64,000 bases of DNA, from the NCBI GenBank assembly GCA_965112735.1, contig OZ218959.1, positions 558,001-622,000 of the forward strand, written 5' to 3'. Shown here in pieces: positions 54,801 to 64,000 of the stretch. A model generated the notes under the pieces. The model saw only the letters and a program-made list of their open reading frames with translations. It searched no databases and was not told the origin of the DNA. A program made the translations under genes and the position numbers. This DNA is from Phaeosaccion multiseriatum. Taxonomy: Eukaryota > Ochrophyta, other classes. Within the stretch, counting starts at the first letter, position 1. Every line of letters starts with the position of its first letter.

Positions 54801-57628
54801 CGGACAGGGCGTATCCTCTCGACCGGGCTCACGCTCTTGCCCCTTTTGGAGTCAAAGCGTCGCCGGCGCTCGCTTGGCAAGGTATCGGCGGAGAGGGTGG
54901 AAGAGGAGAAGCAGGGGCGGGTGGACGAAAAGGAGGAGGGGGTGGTGGTGGTGGTGGTGGTGGTGGAGGAGGAGGAGGAGGAGGAGGAGGAGGAGGAGGA
55001 GGAGGAGGAGGAGGAGGAGGAGGAGGAGGAGGAGGAGGAGAGGGTGGCGGGGAAGGGGTAGGAGAGAGAGAAGGAGAAGGGGGGGGAGGAGGAGAAGGGG
55101 GAGAAGGGGGAGGAGGAGGAGGAGGAGGAGGAGGAGGAGGAGGAGAAGGAGGAGGAGGAGGAGGAGGAGGAGGAGGAGGAGGAGGAGGAGGAGGAGGAGG
55201 AGGAGGAGGAGGAGGAGGAGGAGGAGGAGGAGGAGGAGCAGGAGGAGCAGGAGGAGCAGGAGGAGGAGAAGGAGGAGGAGGAAGAGCAACAGCAGAGAAG
55301 AGCGACAAGGAGAAGGAGCAACGATTGTTGCAGGACAACATGCAGAGCATTTTGGAGGGCGCCTTCGAATCCGAAGACGGCGGCAGCAGCGGGGACGACA
55401 ATTCAACGGAGGGCGACCTGCTTTCGCCTACATTCGGTGTCGGGGAGGAGGGGGAGGAGAAGCAGCAGGAGGACCAGAAGGAGGAGGAGGAGGAGGAGGA
55501 AGAGGAGGAGGAGGAGGAGGAGGAGGAGGAGGAAGAGGAGGAGGAGGAGGAGGAGGAAGAGGAGGAGGAGGAGGAGCAGCAGCAGCAGCAGCAGGAGGAG
55601 GAGAAGGAGGAGGAGGACCAGGAGGAGGAGGACCAGGAGGCGGCGGAGGAGGCGGAAGAGGAGGACTGGCTCGGAGAAGGAAGCAGCAGCTGCACAACGG
55701 TGCTGCCAGGATTTGACAAAGAAGATGCCCAGAGGCAGCAGATGCGCCTGGCCCTGGATGACTTTACTGATAGCGAACAAGAAGACGGCGACGAGGAGGC
55801 GGAAGAGGAGGAGGAGGGGGAGGAGGAGGAGGAGGAGGAGGAGGAGGAGGAGGAGGAGGAGGAGGAGGAGGACGACGACGACGAGGAGGACTCCTCGTGC
55901 TCCTCGGACGACGACTATGGCGATCTCAATGACGTGGAGGACGTTACGGAAAAGGTGGAGGAGGCGCTGCCCTCCATGCTCGAAGGGGCGGTGGCTGCCG
56001 ACGATCCGGAGTTGCAAGGCCTCTCGCCAGCGGAGGAGGAGACCTACTGGCGAGCCTGTCGCGACGCGCAGCAGAGCAGCCAAGCGCAGCACTGCCCTGG
56101 CAAGGGAGGGGAGGCAAAGGGCGTGAGGCTAGAGCTCCCCCACATGCGGCAGCAACAACAGCAGCAGGAGGGATGGGAGCAGCAGCAGCAGGAGGAAGAG
56201 GAGGAGGAGGAGGAGGAGGAGGAGGAGGAGGAGGAGGAGGAGGAGGAGGAGGAGGAGGAGGAGGAGGAGGAGGAGGAGGAGGAGGACGACGACGAGGACG
56301 AGGACGAGGACGAGGAGGAGCAGGAGCAGCTCGACAGGCGACAGCTGACATCCGTGGTGCAGGTGCGCAACTTCGCTTCGCAAGTGAATCTGGAGCTGGG
56401 CATTCGACACGGCCACAACTCCGTGCAGGGCAACAGGGCAACCATGGAGGACCGAGTCACCGCCATCGGAGACCTGCTGGCCAGGCCTCTGTGGGAGGAC
56501 CACTTGCTAGCCCAGGAGGAGACCCAGGGGGGCGGCAGTGGCGACACCATTGTGTTTGAGGGCCCCTCGGGGGGCTTCTTCCCGCCCTCGCCTGGAGGCT
56601 GCGGCGAGTCGGACCTGTCGGAGGGGGAGGAGGTGAGTGACAGCAGCGTTCTCTTTTCCCCGGAGAGTATAGAGGATGGTCTGGCGGCGCATCGAGAGCT
56701 CGCGAGCGTGGCGTTCTTCGGTGTGTATGACGGGCATGGGGGCTCGAGAGCCGCTGAGATGCTGCAGGATTCGCTCCACACCGCCTTGCTGCAGCAGCCG
56801 AGCCTTCACACGGACCTTCCCCAGGCTATAAGGGGGGCCTGCCTCGAGGCGGATGAGAGCATCCTTCGTAGAGACAGTGAGGCGCAGGAGGAGAGCAAGC
56901 GCAGGAGGGAGAAGGACTGCGGGGCGAAGGAGGCGAAGGAAGCGAAGGAAGCGAAGGAGGCATCTGCGGTGGCACCCGGGGACAGCTGTCCTCTCAAGCC
57001 CATGGCCTCCTCAGGGGCCACTGCGGTGCTGTGCGTGGCCTACGCGGCGAGGCAGGGCCCAAGGGAGGGTCGGGTGCGTCTGTGCGTGGGCAATGTCGGG
57101 GACTGCAGAGCCGTCCTCAGCCGCAGAGGGGTCGCCACCGACCTGAGCGAGGATCACAAGCCCTCGTTGCAGAAGGAGGCGGATAGGGTCGAGCGGGCGG
57201 GCGGCTTCCTCAGCAGGGGCCGCGTGGACGGTGTGCTGGGCGTCACCCGATCGTTCGGAGACATCAGGCTTAAGACCTTCACCTCACCCCCGCCCGGGCC
57301 ATTGACTGCCATCTTCGAGGAGGAGATGTGGGGGCAAGCCGTCATATCCAGGCCGGACGTGGTGACGCTTGAAGTGTCTCCCGGGGACGAGTTCCTTCTG
57401 CTGGCCTGCGACGGCGTGTGGGACGTGGTGAGCAGCCAGCAGGCCGTGAACTTTGTTAGGCGGAGGCTGCTGCAGCACAGGGACGTTCAGAGAGCGGCGA
57501 GAGAGCTGAGTGCTAAGGCCGTGGAGCTGCTGTCCAGCGACAACTGCAGCTGCATAATAGTGTGCCTCAATCAGCAGGAGGTTCGAGGAGGCTTCGTCAG
57601 CCCCGTCAATGTCGCCAGCGGCTTTTGA
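44401..57628 (+). CDS. Giant fusion: two cyclic-nucleotide-binding domains + CaMKK/GRIK-like kinase + PP2C phosphatase
   Basis: Twelve exons close in phase to about 3,438 residues: 44401-46228, 46472-46818, 46942-47092, 47520-47708, 48005-48119, 48429-49167, 49492-49626, 50102-50403, 50580-51150, 51210-51773, 52023-53342, 53573-57628. Residues 1-840 are disordered and Ser/Arg-rich. CNB-A (about 870-1125) has a polyQ/acidic insertion; CNB-B (about 1125-1270) keeps the phosphate cassette FGEMALVYDEPRNANVRA. The kinase (about 1390-1710) has IGKGAFGIVY, YAMKVIE, VVHGDIKPANLL, ADFG, GTPAFMAPE and WALGVSLF. The HGD form and the IDDP motif resemble CaMKK and plant GRIK kinases, which activate AMPK/SnRK1. 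PP2C (about 3030-3420) keeps RATMEDR, VYDGHGG, GNVGDCRAVL, SEDHKP, LLACDGVWD and DNCSCI. The long poly-Gly and poly-Glu tracts between kinase and phosphatase come from GGA/GAG microsatellites. The 51111-51210 junction is uncertain. Confidence 0.85.
47109..47350. repeat. (GGGGA)n-type purine repeat in an intron of the fusion gene
   Basis: GGGGA and GGGGAAGGAA units fill most of the intron 47093-47519. On the plus-strand transcript it is G-rich and could form G-quadruplexes. Confidence 0.85.
47756..47846. repeat. (CA)n microsatellite in an intron of the fusion gene
   Basis: A CACA-rich run with ACAT variants lies in intron 47709-48004. Confidence 0.9.
49317..49491. repeat. (CCCCT)n minisatellite directly before an acceptor of the fusion gene
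   Basis: A repeating block of about 56-60 bp, CTCCCTTCTCTCCCCCTCCC-like, occurs in tandem and ends in the CCCCAG acceptor of exon 49492-49626. Confidence 0.85.
54936..55578. repeat. Coding (GGA)n/(GAG)n tracts: poly-Gly then poly-Glu
   Basis: From 54936 to about 55262 the trinucleotide is read as GGA (poly-Gly, more than 90 residues with few interruptions). From about 55479 to 55578, and again at 55799-55866 and 56190-56283, the same kind of repeat is read as GAG (poly-Glu). Confidence 0.9.
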
Positions 57629-58037
57629 GAAAAGCTTTGTTACACGTGTGGTGGTGGTAGTGCTGGTACTGTACTGGTACTATTTTTGTCTGTTTTTGTA
57701 TAGAATAGAGGGTTTGTGTCGAAGCAGCAGGGAGAGGGAAGTGTACCAAAAATAAAAATAAAAGTGAATGCCTGTCTCTATTGTTGTTTCCTGCCTCCTC
57801 GGCACTGTCGGGGCACCACCGCACCTCTCGTGAGATTGCTCGGCCGCCCGCGGAGGGAAAACTGGGGAATTATACTGTATACACAAACGAGAGGCATTCG
57901 CCCTTCCCTCTCCACCTTCCCAGCAGTGCAGCGAAATGCGCTACCACTGTTGGGGGATACTATGTTGCCAAAATTGAGGTGTACCCAGAGGCCGGCATTT
58001 CTCTCCCGCTCTCCCCCCCTTGCCCCCCCTCTGCTCC
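57629..58037. other. Tail-to-tail spacer between the fusion gene and the BET-like gene
   Basis: About 400 bp that should contain both 3' UTRs. AAAATAAAAATAAAAGTGAAT at 57749-57769 includes AATAAA-type words on the plus strand. No gene is recognised. Confidence 0.5.
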
Positions 58038-61000
58038 TCAATACTCATCTTCTGAGTCGGAGCCGTACTCGTCCTTCTTGTAACCCTGCTTCTTGGCCTT
58101 TTTCGGGGCCAAACACTCCCTCACGTACTTTTGAAGGTCTCTGAGCGTGGGCGTGTCCATGGTGTCTATATCAATCTCAATCTCGGCCTCCTCGTCCTTA
58201 TCGGCGTTTAGAGGCATCCGCTCCGCGATGATCTGCACCACTCTCGTCAGCTTCTCTGGGGGCAGCCTGTTGATGTCCAGTGACAGCTGCTTCTTCTCCT
58301 CAAAGTCCAGCTGCACCCCCTCCATGTCCCCATTGCCCGCTGCTCCGTCATCCTCCTCTTGCCCGGACATGATTCCCGCCGCGCCTCCCATGCCGCTCAT
58401 GTCCATACCCACTCCCGCTGTATGGCTGCCTGGACTGGGGAGACCCTGTCCGTGCGTCTGCTGCTGCAAAGAGAGAATGGTGGCCTGCATTTCCGCCATT
58501 TGTCGCTGCATCAGCAGAAGGGTAGCAGACTCGTCCGCCCCTCCCTTGGCACCAGCGCCCTTTCCGCCCCCCCTGGCGCCGGAGCTCCGCGCGCCCTTCC
58601 CGCCCCCGTTCCTCGCCCCCTTGCCTGCGCCCTTTACACCTATTGCCTTTCCTCCTCTGCCCCCTCCTCCATCCACCTCATGCTCCCCGATTGCGTCTAA
58701 TGCCCCATCCTCTGACATCAGGAAGCCTCCCTCGCTGCTGCTTCGACTAGCCCCCAGGCTAGCCACGGAAAACTTCTTCCTGTCCATCGCCCCAGTGAAA
58801 GTCCCCCCACCGGCGCTCTGAGCCCTGCTGAGGCCTGCCGCGCCCCCCTCGCCGCCGAGCCCCAAGTTGGACGAGCTCTTCTTCTTCTTGAACTTGCCCG
58901 CGGCCCTTTGCGCGGTGGCCAGCTTCCTGTCCCTCTCCTCCCGCTCCCTCTTCACCCTCCCTTCTCGCTCGTCCGCCTCCCGCCTCCTTGCCAAGCTGGT
59001 GCTTAGCGCCAAATACTTTTCCTCGAATACGCTTTGCAGGTCTCTGGCGCTCTCGTTCACAACGTTCCTGGGGTCTGGTGTGTACTTTATGGCATTGCTA
59101 AACACCCTCCGAGTCTCCTCGGCAAACTCCTCGACAGTTTCATAGGCGCCAGTGTCTAACTTGCGTTTGACCATGCCAAAGTCAATCGGGTCCTTGATGA
59201 CGATGAGGTAGTCTGGGAACTTGGTGTGGTCCACAGGAAAGTTGAACCAATGGCTCTTGTCCTTCACAGACATGAGTCTCTTCAGCAGCACTTGGCACTG
59301 CTTCAGAGACTCGGGCAGCTTCACTGGCTTTGAGTCTTCGAGGAGGTGAGATGGCGTTCGGGAAATGCGTCTCCGAAGTAACCCTAGTCCCCCCCCCTCC
59401 TCCCCCGCTCCTGCCAGCTCCCCCGTAGGCCCAGCGCCCACACCACCAGCGCTACTCTCCGGAGCAGCCCCAGCCAAGCCCGGCCCAGCAGCTCCCACTA
59501 GCGGCTGCTTCTTGTGCGACACCTTGACCTTCTTCTCCCCCCCCACCCCCGTCGACTGCACCGAGGAATTGGCCCGTTTCCGTGAGCCCCCTCCCCTCGG
59601 TGCTTTTGTAGTCAGGTCGTACTGACGGTACAGCTCAAGGTCCATGCTTCGCGAGACGGTGCCCGATACCTGACGAGAGGGGATGAGCAACAGGTAGCAC
59701 CGGCGGGGTGGAGGTGGTGGTGGTGGGGATGGGATGGGCGTGATGAGCTGTCAAGAAATAGAAAGCCCGACCGCAACGGCGCTCAGCGTCCAAGAAGGTC
59801 AGTTGCGCACAGGCACAGTATGACCTACAGCAAACCAATGCCGCACCTGGAAGGCTCCGTACTGATTTCTCCCCTTGCCGCAGCAATTCCAGAAGCCGTG
59901 CAAGTTTCTGGTGAAGGTGAGCGAAATCTCCTTCTCATGCACCTCCAGCTGGGGCTTGCCAGGCTGCTTTACAATGAAGAACCCCGTATACAACCCGCTC
60001 ACAAGCACCTCCCCCAACCCTGCTTCCGCTGGACCCCCCACGGAAGAGCCCCCCACCCCTGTCCCCACCACAGCCCCGCCAGCAGCAAGCGCCGCGTTCT
60101 CCTTGGCAGCCGCTGCTGCAATCTCTGGAGTAGGCGCGGAGAAGCCCTTCCCCACGGCCTCGACGAGGCGGTACTCAAAGAGGCTGGTGTCGTCTGGTGA
60201 CGCCGACTTGTGCGCCTGTACTGTGGACCCCCATCGCCCAAAGCACTTGTGGCCAACCACCTTACCCCGCATGTACGCCGTAAACACTTTCCGCGGGGGG
60301 AGAGGGGGGCCGCTGGGCCCCGACGATGGAGGTTGCTGTGCCTCGGGGACCACGACTCCAAGCGGCGGTTCAGGAGGTACCTTGATGCGGAAGGTGGCCT
60401 TCCCCTTCCTCGTGTGCGACATATCCGCACCACTGCTTTGAGCTGGACCGTCCTCTCTGGCGCTCTGCTGCTCTTCTACTTCGTCTGCTGTCTCTGGTGG
60501 TGGCGGGGCTATACGTTGTGGCACGCTGACTTGACCTAAACCCCCGCCCCCCTCGTCTTCGTCCCCTTCCCGTTCCCGCGACACCTCCGCCTCCGCCTTC
60601 TTCTCCTTCTCCCTTTCCTCCTCCTCCTCCTCATCCTCGTCGTCCCTACCCCCTTCCTCCGAATCGCTGTCCGAACTCGTACCCGAGGAATTGTCCTCCG
60701 TCTCTATTGCTGTTTTTGGAGCGGCCCCACCTATACCCCCGGTGTCATCAACACCACCATCGTCGGGCGGCACGGGCTGTGCAGGCGGCAGGGGCTGCGG
60801 CGACACCCTGCCTCCGTCCTGCTCCTCCCCCACTTCCCTTGAATTGTCTCCGTTATGGTGTTGGACAGCTGCCTCTGCCTCCTGCTCTGGTGCCCTAACG
60901 ATTTCCCCATTGCTGACAACTCTGTCCTTCCCCTTGTCCTTCTCTCCTTCCACCGCCGCCGCCGGTTTGGGGGTAACACTGCTCCACTTCGGAGGATGCC

Positions 61001-61422
61001 CGTTCGGTAGCTCCTGCCCCCGCCGATCACCCTCACCGGCCAGGCCACTACAATTTGCCTTGACACTACTGGTGGGCGACGCCTTGGAGAATGGCGTTGG
61101 GTTCCCCGCAGGCGTCGGCAAGCGTACTGGCGACCCATTCGCATTCCCACTGCCACCGCTATCGTCCCCCAAGGATATTAGGAAAGAAAGGAGAGGGCGG
61201 GGGCGAAGAACAACTGAGCGAGGAGCATGGACGGAGGGCGGGTCGGCAGCGGGGATGGGAGCATTTGAAAAGCCTCGGTAATTACCTGCTGCTCGTCGCC
61301 GCCAAGTGTTCCATCTTACTCCTTGCCCGCACGGCGGCAGGCCCCTCCCCCATCAGCCCAGAAACAGCCCCCTCCGCTAACGCGACCATAGCAGCACTGG
61401 CAAGCTCCTCCTCAGCGTTCAT
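58038..61422 (-). CDS. BET-like protein: conserved N-terminal domain + bromodomain + NET domain
   Basis: Three exons in phase give 1,026 residues: 61286-61422, 59847-61158, 58038-59669. A long acidic low-complexity region precedes a compact domain (about 330-490) with [38 protein letters not shown] and [14 protein letters not shown]; this family was not identified. A single bromodomain (about 600-710) has [20 protein letters not shown] and [12 protein letters not shown], but Thr in KYTPD where the acetyl-lysine-anchoring Asn is usual. A NET domain (about 925-1005) has [16 protein letters not shown] and [20 protein letters not shown], as in BET and plant GTE proteins. BET-class proteins read acetylated histones and recruit transcription factors through NET. 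The unknown domain spans the exon 2/3 junction. Confidence 0.9.
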
Positions 61423-61833
61423 GGGGGGAAGACCGCAGCCGCCCTTTCGGACAAGGTGAGGATCCCAACTCCCATCCACTGCTGCTGCTGTTTCCCTCTG
61501 CTGCTGCTGCTGCTGCTGCCGCAGCCGCTGCTGCCGCACTCTTCTGGCTTCTTCTTTGCCCCCCTCTTTGCTGTGTGTGTCCGGAAAAGGGCAATCGGGT
61601 TGTGGGAGGCGACTTGGGGCAAAAACCTAACCACCTGGGAATTTACCTAACCACCTGGGCATTTTACCCCAAAAAAAGCCTTAGTAAGTGGAGGGAGGCA
61701 AGAGAGAGAGGTTGAGATGGGGCCACACACTCATGGGACCAATGGCCTCGACAGGGAGACGAAAGAGGGGGCCTGATTCGGGACGATAGGGGAAGGCGAA
61801 CGACTCGCTCTCCTGCCCCTGGACAGCGCGGGG
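61423..61833. promoter_or_regulatory. Divergent intergenic region, BET-like gene / SMARCAL1
   Basis: Start codons are 411 bp apart. The minus-strand side is a CAG-rich frame at 61490-61540 that stays open upstream of the BET start, so the BET N terminus could be longer. AACCACCTGGGAATTTACCT at 61629 is directly followed by a near-repeat. Confidence 0.45.
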
Positions 61834-61844
61834 ATGAATCCACC

Positions 61845-61876
<32 letters not shown>

Positions 61877-62778
61877 GAGGAGGAGGAGGAGGAGGAGGAG
61901 GAGGAAGAGGAGGAGAAGCTGGATCAGGAGGAGGCCAGATGAACGACGAGGCTTTGCTCCAGCAGCAGGAGCAGCAGCAGCGGCAGCGGCAGCAGCAGCA
62001 GCAGCAGCAGCAGCGGCAGCCTGGGACAGAAGGAGAAAGATACGAAAGGCAACAACAGCCGATCTACGCCCAGGCAACGCGTGATCCTGCTGCTCAGCAG
62101 CAACCCCAGCAGCAGAAGCAGCAGCAGCGGCCGAGGCCACCCCCCCAGTACCAACCGCAGCATCAAGCGGCCCCTCCGCACGCTCTCCACGCCCGTGTGA
62201 ATGCGGTGCTGGGGGTGTGCCCCGGCCTGCGCCAGCCTTTCCAAGATATCGTCGACAATTTGGGGCTGCTGGAACACAGTGTAGGTCTGGCTGAGACGAA
62301 GATCATGCAGGTAGGAAGGATAAAGAGAGAAAGTACGTTCACGCTCGAGACAGAGATTACAGTCACGCTCTAAACCCCTCCTTCCTCCCTTCCCTTGCTT
62401 CGCAGCTGAAAAGTATGCACGACGATGGGCTGCGAAGGTACCTGACCGATCTTGGGCACCGGTACCCCAAGATCGGGGCCACAGTCGCCAATATGCTCCA
62501 ACAGCCTGTGGCCTACATGATCAACTTCGCGGTGAGCTACGAGATCCACTTTGCGCTGATCATGGCCAAGACCCAGGCAGAGCGAAGGAGGGGGGGGCAG
62601 CAGCAGCAGCAGCATCAGCAGCAGAATCAGGGGGCCGGGGGAGACGGACTGTATCACCCCCGTGCAAGGCCCATGACGCAAATGGGAGCGACGGCAGGGG
62701 GCTCGGCCGCAGATGCCATCGCGCTGGATGACGATGACGACGACGCGGGAAGGGCTGGGGGAGGAGGGATGTATGGGT

Positions 62779-62819
<41 letters not shown>

Positions 62820-64000
62820 GAGCAACATCGCTTGTTCCAGCTGGAACAGTTGCGGGCCATGCAGCAGCAGACCGGCTTTGACCCTTCGGGAAAGCGCGTT
62901 CTACCGGGGGAGGGGAGCATGAGAGGAGGGGTAGACAAGCGCCCTCGGACCATGAATGAGTATGCTACGGGAAGAGGCGGGGACGAGGGCGATGAGCGGG
63001 CTCCGGGGACAGTCATCTTCTCCATTTTTAGCGAGTCGGCGTTCACTGTCAAGGTCCGTAAGCCTGCGCCCGCCTCCATCATGACGTACGTCAAGCTCAC
63101 TCCAGGGGCGATTTTGAAGGACGGGCGGTGGCGTATTCCGCTTAGCAGCTACCGCAATCTCTTGGGCGCGGTGTCTAATGTGAGGGGGGCGAGAGTCATC
63201 AACATCCCGGAGGAGGTGCTCAAGGTGCTTCTCCTGAAGAGCAGCCCTGGGCCAGAAGAGGGGGGAGAGGGAGGGGAGGGGGGGGAGGGGGAAGGTGGAG
63301 AAAATGCAGCAGAAGCAGCAGAAACAGCAGAAGGAACAAGACTAGAGGGCCAAGGGGAGGGACAGGGAGAGGGGGTCAAGGGCAAGGGCAAGAAGGGCTT
63401 GACGGCAGAGGAGCTTGTGCGGCAGCATGTGCCCAAGAAGCTGGCCGACGCCCTGGCGCCCTTTCAGAGGGAAGGCGTGGCCTTTGTCATCCGGCAGAAG
63501 GGTAGAGCACTCATCGCCGATGAAATGGGGCTCGGCAAGACCATCCAGGCCATTGCGTGCGTCGCCGCCTACTGCCCGGGCGACTGGCCCGTGCTGGTCA
63601 TCGCCCCCTCCTCTGCGCGCTACCACTGGGAACACGAGATGCTCACCTTCCTGGAGAGGGACATGCTCAAGCCTGAGGACGTACACGTGGTGTGCACAAG
63701 CAAGGGGGGGCTGCCCAAGAAGGCCAGGGTGCGTGTGTGTGTTTAGTTGCCCGTCGTGAAGTGAGAAGAGAAAGGACGAGGGCGTTCCCTCAAAAGCACA
63801 CAACCCTCCTTGCCTTCCCTGCCTTGCCTTACTTTCCTTCCGCTGCAGGTGGTTGTGACCTCGTACGATCTTGTGAGTCGCTTGAAGGACGACATTATGG
63901 CCTTCGGTTTCCACACTGTCGTGGCAGACGAGAGCCACTACCTCAAGAACATGCGAGCCGCACGCACCAAGGCCGTGCTGCCCATCATGGCAGAAGCCAG
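61834..64000 (+). CDS. SMARCAL1: SMARCAL1-like annealing helicase (SNF2 family), N-terminal part, 3' truncated by window
   Basis: Exons 61834-62310, 62406-63728 and 63848 to the window end are in phase. The N terminus is poly-Gly (from a GGA repeat) then Gln-rich. A HARP-like segment (FSIFSESAFTVKVRK, DGRWRIPLSSYRNLLGAV, INIPEEVLKVL) precedes the SNF2 ATPase: LAPFQREGVAFVI, motif I ADEMGLGKTIQA, PVLVIAPSSARYHWEHE, and in the last exon VVTSYDL and the DESH box (VVADESHYLKN). HARP plus DESH identifies SMARCAL1/HARP rather than remodelers, which have DEAH/DEGH. The family reanneals RPA-coated single strands and remodels stalled forks. The N-terminal RPA-binding motif of the animal protein was not seen. 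Confidence 0.9.

Noticed and set aside
54749-56092. Long antisense frames of poly-Ser, poly-Pro and poly-Leu
   Set aside because: Mirror translations of the GGA/GAG tracts in the PP2C exon; the sense frame carries the conserved phosphatase motifs.

Overview
The window is nuclear DNA from an intron-rich, GC-rich, microsatellite-rich microbial eukaryote. It holds a near-complete dynein regulatory complex gene (DRC11/IQCA1), so the lineage very likely builds motile flagella. A leucine-rich-repeat (LRR) locus is made of 72-nt exons, one 24-residue repeat each, bounded by phase-1 introns. That layout is known from brown algae and suggests a stramenopile alga, but this is an inference; nothing seen fixes the taxon. 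Introns are mostly 60-400 nt with GT-AG borders (a few probable GC-AG), and the exon models below close in phase.

Layout. 1-865: C-terminal exons of an NCS2 nucleobase/ascorbate-type permease (+). 866-4139: non-genic, with a decayed Ty3/gypsy-type integrase and a fold-back palindrome. 4140-10320: tandem array of palindromic units carrying LRR exons on BOTH strands. 10771-18986: DRC11 (-). 19412-21381: VTA1 (+), divergent from DRC11. 21475-21722: inverted-repeat element. 21763-23744: RFWD3-like E3 ligase (-). 23964-25305: three inverted-repeat elements in a row. 25439-26859: secreted LPMO with two hevein-type chitin-binding modules (-). 28037-34498: ATG9 (-). 34870-35490: RAB5IF-like ER protein (+), divergent from ATG9. 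35986-41991: large IQ-motif protein with a zinc ribbon (-). 42486-43708: proteasome beta-3 subunit (-). 44401-57628: a 12-exon gene for a protein of about 3,440 residues joining two cyclic-nucleotide-binding domains, a CaMKK/GRIK-like kinase and a PP2C phosphatase (+). 58038-61422: BET-like bromodomain/NET protein (-). 61834-64000: SMARCAL1-like annealing helicase, cut by the window edge (+).

Most genes are conserved housekeeping functions: ESCRT (VTA1), autophagy (ATG9), ER membrane (RAB5IF), proteasome (PSMB3), replication-stress response (RFWD3, SMARCAL1), chromatin (BET) and flagellum (DRC11). Four neighbour pairs are divergent with 0.4-0.7 kb between start codons (DRC11/VTA1, ATG9/RAB5IF, PSMB3/kinase-phosphatase, BET/SMARCAL1), so shared bidirectional promoters are plausible.

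The two most unusual items are the two-stranded LRR exon array, which shows what looks like a single-exon swap between otherwise near-identical duplicated blocks, and the cNMP-kinase-phosphatase fusion, which puts a possible AMPK/SnRK1-activating kinase and an opposing phosphatase type in one polypeptide.
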